A DNA stretch of 64,000 nt. Origin: Montifringilla adamsi. Its lineage: Eukaryota > Chordata > Aves > Passeriformes > Passeridae. The position numbers were made by a program, and so were the translations under genes. The stretch is from the NCBI GenBank assembly GCA_017590115.1, contig JAGGNK010006493.1, positions 186,001 to 250,000 on the forward strand. Direction: 5' to 3'. Of this stretch, positions 12,001-24,000 are shown piece after piece (within the stretch, counting starts at the first letter, position 1; every line of letters begins with the position of its first letter). The notes under the pieces are model-generated. The model did not search any database. It was not told the origin of the DNA and saw only the letters and a list, made by a program, of their open reading frames with translations.

Positions 12001-15000
12001 GATTATAATACCTGTTTTATTTATACCGTATGCAACGCAACATAGAACCAAAAGAGGAAGGAAATTTGTGAAGACTAGTACACCACAGAAGAGAGGGGGG
12101 AGGGACAATGAGAGGAAGAAAAGCCATTATGTTCAGACTGTGGCATTTTGGACCAAGCAAACGCAAGGCACTGAAATCCATGCTGGCGTTGGGTTTTGAG
12201 GGTTTATTTTGGGATGTGGTTCATCCCTCTACCCTTTTTTTCCCAGTATAAGACATTCAATCAGGTGCCAGAATTTTGAGAAGTCGTGGAAGGGGAAGCT
12301 CATTAGTGTGATTGAGATAGCAAGCAAACTTGCAAACTGAAGCGTAAGCTGTGCATCCTGTTTGGTAATGAGGAAGCAGTGCAGTGCTGCAAGCCACTCG
12401 CTTTGTTAGCACAGCTAAGCCAGCTGTAGAAACACAAAATAGAAGCCTGTCATTTTTCTTTAGCAGCTTGCTTTGGTGTAAGCAATACTTCAGGACTGCA
12501 CCTGTTCTATTCATAAAAAATGAGGAAAGAATGCATACCTCTTGGTCTGGATTTTGTTCCCAGTTTAGGATAAAGAAGATGAAGATTTATCCTCCTGTTT
12601 TTTCCCTTCTCTTTCATTAGTACCTCCTAAGCCTGTCCATCTCAAACCTGGGCAGGAAAGAATTCCTCCTGCACCATCTCGGCCTTTGCCAGCTGATCCC
12701 AAGTCATCAAGGAGCTTAGCACCTGGAGAGGAAGAAATACCAATATCAGCAGGAGTCAACACGCTCATTGAGAAATTTGAAAATATTAGGTAAATATGGC
12801 TTTGTCAGATCTGCTCTCCTCTCCCTTTTCTGCATTTTTAACTTAAAATATAACAGTAGAAAACATTAACTGTATTTTAGTTTATAACATGCAGTCATGC
12901 TTAAGGAGCTTAAGACCTGCTGAATTTGGTAAGATACTAACAGAGGCAAGTAGCCCAGTTTGCTTTCAGTAAGTTGGCTCGATGTGGGAATTGCATCATA
13001 GGAACTTGATTGTTATGATATCAAATAATTGAGTTTTCTGTCCAAGATGCAATAAACATCAGATCTTGCTTCTTGGAGGCAGGGAAGGGTATAGGGTACT
13101 GTGAAACAATGTCATGTAGAACAGCAGCTGTTGTAAAATTTTGTAATGAAAGACACTAAATTGGATAGAATATATATATTTTGCTGTAAAACCAGCTCAT
13201 TTTACAAACACATGAGAACTATTCCAAAGAACAAATCTGCCTGATGGAGTTAAGTGATGGGTTTTTTCCACAAAGAGGGAGATGGAGACAGGCATCATAC
13301 TGTGCCTTGGAGTGTTATCACCTGGGTGAACCTGGTGTCTTTCAAAAAGAAAATGTAGTGCCTTCTCATGCTTCAGTACATCCTCTCTGGCAGAAAATAC
13401 CTTGCCAAAAGGGTTTGGTTCTGTTGAAGAATGAGAGTTTCTGTTTAAATGAGTCCAGAACCAATTGCTTCTTTTTAAAGGTGATTTCTTCTTCTCCAAA
13501 CCCTCAAACCAGACTATTCTTCAAGGTGACATGGAAAGCACTAAAGGCCCAGGATTCTGGTGGTGCCATTTCAGTAGAATGTAGGGGTGATGTTTTTTCA
13601 TTGGGTGTTGTTGGGTGATCATTATTATTGCAATGTGCACAGTCTTGCCTTCTGGGATTGTCAATGGGGTGCAAGAAATACAGCTTGAATCAAATGGCAA
13701 TCACACCCTCTCTTTCAGGGCAGTTGTGAAACCTGAGCATTAATATCACTGTGGTGCTTTCTCTTCACCCACAGGCAACCTGTACATATTCTTCAAAGAA
13801 ACCAGCTAAATTTAGCTCTTAAAATGGAACCTGGCCTGGACTCATCCAAGCAGACGAGCTTGTGTGACCGTGACACAGTGGCTTCCAGTGACTCTTCCAC
13901 AAATGACAAAACTGAATTGGATGAAGCTGAGCCCAACATACCGTGCAGCATGGATCTAACTAACACAGACATAATGAAAATTAAAGAGCTGAGCATAGGT
14001 GATAACAAAAGCCATGAAGACTGTACTGCTGTGACTGTGAGCAAAGAGTCCCAAGAAGAGCTTGGCAATAAAGACTCAACTGAAGAACTGAATGGGAGTG
14101 GTAAAATTCCCAACAGAGACAGTGGCATTGACAGCCCTTCTTGTAGTGTGGCCGGGGAAACATTCCCCAGTGAAGAAGGGGCAGAGCAGAAGAAGCCCAG
14201 CATGGCTGGGAACCCAGAAGAGATGGAACCTGACCGAAGGGGCACCAAACCTTCCTCTGTGGAGCAGAAGAGAGACTCCACGCAGGATGACGACAGTGAC
14301 ATTGATGAAGGAAGCAGTGAGGAGCAAGAGATAGCAGAAGTGCCAAAGTTAGAGTATTTGGACGTAAACAAGGTAAGGGAGCTTGTTTGTTGCTATTGAG
14401 TGCTCAGAAACCAGTTCCTGACACTCGCATCACTTTAATACATTGTTTGGATAATTTGTTTGGTTGGTTTTTCATCAAAGGATCATGATAGTCAGTACTG
14501 TTTCCTGCGTTATGCATGTCCTAACTTGTTCCTGACCTCGATAGGTTTTTAGAAAGGTTCCCAGCTTGCTTCAAAAGGTTTAATATAAGACAATCCATCA
14601 CAGCCCAGAGGTTAGCTGTTAAAATTCAAATATTTTTGTGGTCAGGACTCCTACCTTGTGTTTGTTGCTTGGGTTTGTCTAGGTTCAGCTTGTTAGAGCA
14701 TGTTCTTTTCCATTGAGCTTTGTGTTATTCAGAGAGTTAATTGGATAGTGCATCTTGCAGGGTCAGGACCTTGTGTCCAACTAGAACGGGCAGGATCAGA
14801 ATCTTGTCTCACACAAAATTCAGAGTGTTTTTTTACAGAAACCTCTGCTTTTGTTGGTGTGACCACTTCTTGAGTGCAAAGAAGTTGTTTTAATGGTAGT
14901 TAGGTCAAATTACTCTTCAGGAAACTGTAGCTGGAAAAGATATTTTTCTTTGATTCCAGACTAATGTAGTCCAGGCTGTTGTGTGTTTGCAGCAGCTATG

Positions 15001-18000
15001 CAAAATTAATGACAGATTCCTTTGATTATCAGCTTATCAAGACAGTTATTTTTAGAAATAGTGCTGTTAAAAGGGATTAGATTTTTCCAGAAAAACAGAA
15101 CAGAATATTGCAAAATATCTGCAAAATATTCCACTTCTTGTACTTTTTGTTTGGTGGCTCTTTTTGTTTATATTTGCAGGTGTTTGGGTTTGTTCGGGTT
15201 TTTTTCCCCCCCAAGCCATGATGACAGTAAAGTTAATATGTGGGATTTTTGTTTTTTAAAGAATATGACGAGCAACTGCAGCTAATGATCTGTAGCTACT
15301 GAAGTGCAGTGTCCAAACCTCAGTTTTTACAGATCAAGTGGTTCTGTTGAAATAAGTATATAATGATTTGTGTTGGTCAAGGGCTCGTCCCTTGGGAAAT
15401 GTGGACATTAGAACGTATTTCTTAGTTTCTAGGTCAATCATCTGGTACAAATAAAAGAATTATGAAAATGGCATGCAAGTTCTGTACCTCAGGACTTGAC
15501 AAGTGTGTTTATACCTACATACACACACTGTGACATACTTTAATTGTTTTGTATTCATAATGTGCATGTATGTGCATATGTGCCGCTGAAATATTATTTA
15601 AAAGATATATTATTAGTTGCAACAGGCCAGCAAGAAAGTCTAGAATTGTAGAATTTCCTGAGCTGGTAGGAACCCATAACAATCATCAAAGACCAACTCC
15701 TGGAAAATAATATATTACATTAAAAATCTTTAATTTGGTAATTAAATTTACAGTTTGGCCTAGGAATGCTGTATCAAACCAGCTGTGACAACCCCAAGCT
15801 GAACACTTTACCATATGATTAAGTGCTTTGTTGACAAATACCATTGTTTTGTACGACATCAGTGATTTGATGGCTCTTTTTGAGTCTTGTTCCTTAGGTT
15901 ATGTGTCCATATTGTAGGAAATAAGGATGACAAAACACAAAGTTATAAGGCTGTAATCCTCTGGAGCTCACTTGGTGAATTTATGAGGGATATCTCCAGA
16001 AGAAAACGTGTTTGTTTTGGTTTTTTTGTATTACCCTTCCTCCTGAGGTGCATTTATGTGATGCACTGCAGGTTTTCCCATGCAGTTTGAGTTGATTTCC
16101 CCTTCCAAAAGGCAGTTTTGAGGCTCTCCAAGCTATACTAAGTCACCTGGTTTTTGCAGTCACACGGAGGAGGAAGGCTGAGAGAGCAGCTGCCTCTTCT
16201 TCAGTGTAAAGATTGTGCCCTCTTCTGGGGACACATTCAGTGAAGCCATTTTCTATGTCAAGTGTCCACATGAAATCACAGAATCATTATGGTTGGAAAA
16301 CACTTCCAAGAGCATTGAGTCCGACCACTACTCTAACACTGACAGGTCCACCACTAGTCTCTGTGTAGTGTCTCACATTTACCTGTTTTTTGAAAGCTTA
16401 CATGGGTGGTGACTCCACCACTTCCATGGGCAGCCTCTTCCAATGCCTGACCCTTCAGTGAAAAAACTTTTTCCTAATATCCAATCTAAACCTGCCCTGG
16501 CATAACTTGAGGTCATTTCCTGCTCCCCGCTTTGATTCTGTTGCAGATTTGGGACACTACGGACTCAGGGTTAGAGTGAAGGTCCATAGCTTCCAGTGAG
16601 GAGAGCTAACGTGGATTCAAAGTTATGTTCCATGGTTATTCTTAGGCTGGAATTTCACATCACCCTTGACAAAACTGATAATTTTCCTGCTTGAAAGAAG
16701 AGAGAATTCAGTTGGCATCAGCTGCTGGCTTGGGAGCTGGGAAACCCCCATCTCCTTCAAAAAGCCTGAAGTTGGGAAAGCATTTTTCCTGCATTCCCCC
16801 TCCTACCCCTAGTACCAGGCTTTGCAGCTGCACCATGAAGGTAGCCAGTGGTCTCATTAAATATGAAAGCTGTTATAGTTGGAGGAGGAGCAGAAGTACA
16901 GCTGCAGAGAGATTTAATGATGGCTCAGTAACTCCTAGGATATCAGTGTAAGTGAAGATCATGAATAACTGTTGTTTTCTACTTCAGTTATCTCTCTGTC
17001 TTCCACCTAAGCCTGCACACAGCTCATGGCTGGGAAAGGTAACCTTGCCTGATATGTGAGTGGTATCGTTTTATTTAGTCTAGGCTTAGCTATGCAGTGA
17101 TTCTTTAGGAGTCTGCAGCAGTCTAACAGGGCTCACTACTAGCACAAATTATGTTTTAAAATCTCAGGAGTGACTTACTGGGATTTCCAGTTATCTTTTA
17201 TCAAAATAAAAATGAACCAAGGGGAGGTTATTAATTTTGATAATGTCTCAGAAAGTGTCAGGAGCTCCAGGAAGTGATGCACATTAACCTGGATGGTTAC
17301 AAAGATGTTTGCAAAGAAAAGGAGTGACATGAAAGTGAGACTGAGGTACTGTCATGCTCCAAAGTCTCTAGACTTCTGCTGACTGCCCGACAGCCCGAGT
17401 AATGCTTCTGGGAGGGGTATCAGTGCTTCATAGGGTTTTTTTTAAGGCATTTTTTCAGTAAGAGTAATATATGCTCAGTTGTAATCACCAAAGAATGCTT
17501 TTCTCCCTCTGTCCTGCTTCCTGCTGTGTAAACAGTAACAATGGAGCCCCACTTGGGTCTCATGCATTCATGGACACGTGCTTCCATTCTGCCTGTATGT
17601 GGCTGGAGTTTCACATCTGATTTCATTGTCCAGTGTGTGTTGTAAAATTTGGCCTGCAGTCCTGTTACTCTGACCTTTGGGTGAGATTATCTCCATGTAT
17701 ATTCTGAAAAAAAAAAAGTCTGTATGTTAATGTTTTAGTCATAATGTTGGTTGAGAAAATTCAGATATGCCATCATCATCATATTTGATTTAAACAACTT
17801 AAGGAAAATGTTATTTCAATGCAACAAAGACAACGAAGCATAGGATAACTTTTCTGTATTGTTTTCAGCATTGTTGAGTAGGAAGTGGTCTATAATCTTC
17901 TGGGACTTTTTGTGGTCTTTGCAGGGCTGACTGGTGGGGTTTTGAAGCATAACCATGTATGATTTTAACCTAAGCTCTATCCCAGCATCTCTCTTGCAAA

Positions 18001-21000
18001 ATTTGCTGAAAGCCCTATGTGAGACAGATGCTGACTGAATGTAGTTGTGCACACCCATTGTACAAAAAATGGCTGCTGCAAGATTTGAGGTGCAAATGCA
18101 TTCCAAGTGTGAATCTGACCTTCATGAGAAACTGGTTCTGTTTGATTTCAGCCTGTTGTTTCTTTTTATTTAGAATGTTTTATGGGGAGTTGCAGCTGAA
18201 AATCAATTTTCGAATCTTTCACAAAGAAGTGAAAGTGCATCATGCTGCTTTGAGCACTGGAGTGAACTTTCTGTGTTGTGAAGTCAACACCTCCCTCTTG
18301 AGTTTTCTCATCTTTCTTGTCACCCCACCAGCCACCCTGTTCCATCCAGCCTTTGCAGTAGGTGTAAGGTTCTAGCGAATGACTGCACAGGAGATGCTGT
18401 GGCTGTGGCAAGCAGTCACCCAGCAAAAGCACTGCGCCATGCAGAGCATAATCTCAGTTTGCAGGTTTGTTTGACTTTTCCTTTAGAAACTTGGACCATG
18501 AAATATCTTGTTCCTAGTGAGCTGAATGATGGCTCAGGCTTTGTTAAAGCTATCCCACCATGGCACAAAATGAAGTTAGAAGAATGGGACTGCCTCACAT
18601 TTAATTAATCTACAATTTCATTTAAAATGTTATGCCCATTGAAAGGCAAATATGTTGCAAATTTGTCTGAAAAATGTGCCTAGCAGAGAGAGCAACTGAA
18701 GATAGAGTCACTCTGTAAAACTGAGCTCAAGCTGAGTCTATTCAGCCCTTGTTTGGTATTTAAGCAGATGTCAGCAAGTTTTCTTGAAATATAAACTGAA
18801 TTGCAGATGGTGAAGGTCAGGAGGTTAAAAAGTGCCTGTGCTATGTAAAGATTTACTTCTGAGTACAAATGTATTTGGTTGGAAATAAGTATTTTTCCAA
18901 TTCTGAATTCAAACAACTCAAAGGATACTCTTGGTGGCTGGTATGCCAGATGGTTACACCAGTGCCTTTCATTTGAGCGCTCCTTTGTGCCCAGCTACAC
19001 CAGCAGATAAATTCTTTCTCAGTGAGAGATCCTTGTAGTTATTGGGCTTCACTGGCCAGCAGTGCACTTCAGTGTAAACTGTAATAAGATGTATTTGCTT
19101 GGAACAATTTCAAAACTTATTGTGCTGTGGTTTGGTTTTTTTTTTTCTTCACTTCCCCTAAATATTAATACATAGTGAACAGAGCAGGATGTTGTGTAGT
19201 ATGTTGAAAGAGTTTAAAGAGTATTTGAATTGACTTGGAATAATTTGAGAGGCAGGGCAGAGAGCATCCATGTCAAAACTTCACTCATGGCATGTTTGTC
19301 TATCTTCAGATTTGTGCCTGGAAATAGAGGGATGGCTTCAAAGAAGTCTGATGTTGCTTCAAATAAAGGAAAGCTATTCACTTTCCTTCAATAATACTTA
19401 CATCATGGAGCTATGGGTACTTCATGCCAAGTGGCACCTCATTCCATGTAGGATAATTGTGGGTCTGATTTATTGGAGTTCATGGCTTTCTTTGAAAAGC
19501 CTTTGAGGTTTTCAGTTGTACTACAGTTTGTCTGAATGTGTATGGAGGGGGGGTGTTTAAATTTTTCTCATCAACTTCATTTGGAAACAGAACAAGGTAA
19601 TGTTGAAGAAGCTTAAAGAGAACCTTTATTTGACATTTTCCAACAATCTGATGGTGGCTCACAGGGTTATATCTACAAGTCCTTGCCCCAGATGTGAGCA
19701 CCAGAGACAGGCATTTGGGATGGAGCACTGCTACTGGTGACAGGCCCAGGTGCTTCCTGAACTGGAAATTGCCCCATGTGTTTAATAGACTTGAATTTTT
19801 CCTCTATGGATATATCTGGTTTTTTTGTGAACCTGTGTGAAGGTTACTGCCGGCAATGTTGTGTTTTTTGAGGAAGCAGCCCCTGAAGCAGCACTGTGGT
19901 GATTTTATTTGATGCTCTTCACTTTTCCCATATAAATAGTGATTAATTGCACCCAGTCAATGTTCTTCCTTCAGGAATCATCAATGCACCTCTTACCTTC
20001 CCTGCATTTGTCTTTTTTTCTGGATCCAGCCCAGTATAGTTTCCCTACATTTGGTCATCCTTGATGCCCATTTTCCATGCTTGTATTCCTGAACACAAGC
20101 CAGCCAATGCTCTGTTCTGGGCTGGTTTCATGATATGTAGGCATGGTGTTTAAAGTCTAACACTTTAAAATATTGTCGGAAAGCTCAAGCCTGTATTCTA
20201 GTAATTCAGGCATTTTTAAGTACTTAGTGAGTGAAGGGTCTATGTAGCTTTTGGCTGAACAGTGCCTAAAGTCAGTGCTTTAGAACTGTATTTAGAGTTT
20301 TTAGTAGTCCTTTCTCAATTTTTTTTTAAATGAGCTTAATGAAAGGTTTCACGGAATAATTTGGGTTACCTTGCTGAAAATTCTTTCCAGGGAAGTGGTC
20401 TGTTTAAACCTGCACAGAAGTCTTAGAAATATGCCATAAAGAGTAATGCTGTGCTGGCAAGGGTAGAAATCTGGCCAAACAGCCTGGTTTCTAGTTTTCA
20501 TTTTAGTTAGAGGACCTGAGTCCAAAAAGGAGAACAGTTGATTTACAGTCTATTGTCTTATTTTTCAAATTAACTACACTTATTTCGAGGTTTAGAGGAT
20601 GTTTCTGGTTCTTTTTATAAAGCCATAATGAACTCAAGTGATGTCCTGACCAGCCACTGATGGCATTACTAATTGCTTTCTCAGAAAACAGCATTAAAAT
20701 GTCTCTGGAGCAAAGTGATCTTTTGAGATGTGGAGCAGATTCTGAAATGTGTTAACCTCTTTCACTCCAGGCTCCTCTGCTGGTAGGATTTTGGCCACTG
20801 ACAAAATGAAATACAGAACAGTTAGTGGAACTTAGATGTGGAGGTGCAAATGGATTGTGTAATTTGTAACTTTTTTTCAGTGTACAGAGCCCCAAAAGCT
20901 ATTCAACATCGCCAATGAGCTGCTCCACACGGAAGAAGCATATGTTAAAAGACTCCATCTCTTGGACCAGGTAATTCCATTTTGAATTAACTCTCTTTTC

Positions 21001-24000
21001 AGTGAGTAGCAATGATGTCTCCTGTCCATTGCCTAAGTTATAGCTCAATACAAACACTGTGTGTAGGTGGAGCATGGAGTTTGCTTGTCAGGCTGTATGC
21101 CGTGGGTCGGAGATGCGAGCTTTGGGCAAGAGGGTTCTCTGAAAGGAACCAGAGGACTGGGATGGCAGAAAGGGAAGTGGGAAAGCAGCAGTCCAGGACA
21201 CAGACACTGCCAGCATTTGGTTCCTCCCTGGGTGTATGGGGAGATGAAATCACAGGGATAATGAAGGCACTAAGAAATTATGAAATCTGTGATTGCTCTT
21301 TGATGTGCAAGAAGTTGAAGTTTTACTAAAATCAGGCCACATGTTAGCCCTGTGCCTACAGCAAACTACTTTTTTACCACTCTGTTTTGTAATTGTTGCC
21401 CATCATGTTTACACGTGGGGATGAAGTGAAACTATTGTGATGAGTCTGAACTTTCTTCCCCATAGACTTTGAGTTGACGCCACGCAATTCAGGCATTTCT
21501 ATAATTATCTCAAAGAAAAAACCCATGAATGTGCAGGAAAGAAATAAAAATGAGGATGAGACACATTTCTAGCCAAGTGCTTTTTAAAAATGAGTAGAAG
21601 AAGAAAAAATAGAAAACTGTCACCTGGCAAGAAATGTTGTTAGAAGCTGTAACTTGGAGAATGCTTCACCCTACAACTCTTGGAGCTCTATGGAAGATTT
21701 ACAGTGCTTGTATTAGATTAACAGAAGCTGTTTCTAGACCATAGAAATGTCTTTCCCTTTTGTTCAGTATAGTGTAATTTTTCCTACTGAGAAAAACCCA
21801 ATCACATTATTTATTTTGCTTTGTGTAAATAACTGTAAATGCTTTTCAGGGACTGGATGATCTTTTCAGCTTGCACTCAAATATGAGATGTCTGATCTTC
21901 TCAGTCATTTCAATCTTTTTTGAATTACAGCTCAGATTTTCCTAGATTTTTCATGAGCCTATAGTGATATATTTAACCCTGGATGACAGTGGGCTTAAAT
22001 TTTGTGAACCTCCTTAAAACTCCAAGGACTGGCTACCAGGGGTCAAAATCTGCAGCTCTGTTCTAAGCAGTCAGCTTTGCAAAATTGCAGTCTAAAATTG
22101 GCATGTCTAGGACTGGTTTTCGTTATAAAATGTTGGTCCTGTCTTGTTGCCTTCTGCAGGTTTTTTGCACTAAATTGTCCGAAGCAGGGATCTCATCTGA
22201 AGTGATAACAGGCATCTTCTCAAATATTTCTTCCATCTATTGTTTCCATGGACAGTTTCTTCTTCCTGAGCTCAAAACAAGAATTACACAAGAATGGTAG
22301 GTAGCTATCATTACAATTATTTTAAAAATAAATTTTCAAGAAACTGTAGCAACCATAAGGCCTAGTCTAATTCAATTTTTTTTATTGTTTAATGCAGTAG
22401 TTACAATAGTTAATTACTAACTCTCAAACATTTCTGAAGTCTCTCAAACATTTCTGACTTAAGGAGAAGGCCTGAGCACTCAAAACTTTCAGAATATATT
22501 GTGAGCATTTTTTTAGTTGGAAGTATTACCAGAGCTGTTTTCCTTGCTACTTTCCCACTCTCCCATTATTGCAGTACTATGAAATTACAGTACTAGGAAG
22601 GAATGAAATTTCTTCTTTTGGCCCCATAGCTGAAATAAATATTTTCAAATACCAATTAAAATTTGGCTACTGTAAGGAGTTGAAGGTAGGACTTGTTGGT
22701 TTTAGAGGTCTTTTCCAACCCTAATGATTCTGTGAATCTGTAAGCTGTAGATAAGGCAGAAACACAGTGATAGGTAGAAAGGTTAATTGCAAGTCAGATC
22801 TAGGAAACCCAGTTTGAGGGGACACATTGGCTGCCTTGGTGTCCTGCAGTGGCACGTGCAGATAGTGCTGACCTTTCCAGATACCCTGACTGATCAAGAC
22901 AAGACCAGGGCTTGCCTGTCTTGGCTGAGTCCAGTCTTCACATGTTCATCAGTGACCAGAAGGAGTCAATGAGTCTCAGCACCTCTGAGATTGATTGCAC
23001 TTGCAGGGACAGCTGTTACAAAGGCAAGGAAAACTCCAGAGTCTGGAAGTCAGAAGAGGATAGAAGCTTGTCAACTGGCTAAAGAGGGTCTTGCAGGCCG
23101 ACTGGGGGAGAATGGCTGGCTCTCTGCCTGGCCATGACTTTGGCAGAGAGAGATGTGTGGCTACTGCTGCTCCAGCCTGGGGTTACTAGCCCCTAGGGAT
23201 TACCCCGCTGAACTGAACCATCTCTTTGCATTAAAACCAATTCAGATATTTGGCTGTGGTGGAAGAGATTATTTTTAATACGTAAAAGTTTCCCACAAGA
23301 CTTTGTGTTGGGCAGAAGTTCCTTTAATGATGTGTACTCAGTCTGCTCTTCACTTAAGACAGTGAGGGCAGAAATGTCATCCCTTGTACAACAGGATTCA
23401 TGTTTGAAGATTCATCTAGGATATTGCATAGATTACCTTAAACTAAACTTAGGCTGTCTTGATTGCACATATGTGTAAGTGCTTGTGCATGTGGGAGACA
23501 ACTGTGGAAATCTTAAAGCTGTGTTTTCTCTCTGAAGATACCATTGATTTCCAGAGATTTCAGTACTTACCTGTATTTTTACCATAGGAGTGTCAACCCA
23601 CGGCTAGGAGATATCCTGCAGAAACTTGCTCCTTTTCTGAAAATGTATGGAGAATATGTAAAGAACTTTGACAGGGCAATGGACATAGTGAACACATGTA
23701 TGCAGCGGTCCTCTCCCTTCAAAGATGTTGTTCAGAATATACAGGTATGTTTTTAATTGGCATAATAGGACTTGGAGATTGTAATGGTTTAGGAATGATA
23801 CTCCTTAGTTTAGAGACTCCAAAACCACACTGCTACTCTTTTGCTTTCCCCCTCTGCCTTTTTCCCCTCCCCCTGGAGCATCTGAAGAGGAGAGATGGAG
23901 GCACAAAAGGCAAAAATCATGGGTTGAGGTAAGAACAATTTACTGGAAACACCAATGAGATAAGAAAACAAACAGTAAGAACAACAATATTAATAATAAA

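Larger units (their letters stand above)
14373..20880 (+). other. FGD3 intron 3
   Basis: It is the largest intron by length (6.5 kb). It holds two reverse-strand CR1 fragments (15641-15702, 16273-16531). No further exon, RNA or repeat was recognised. Confidence 0.75.

Noticed and set aside
13793..14371. Minus-strand open frame of 192 residues opposite FGD3 exon 3
   Set aside because: It is a Ser/Leu-rich shadow of the acidic coding exon on the + strand, with the same span.
23120..23150. 9-bp inverted repeat CTCTCTGCC / GGCAGAGAG with a 13-base loop
   Set aside because: It is short, isolated and within chance expectation for 64 kb, so it is not called a structured RNA.
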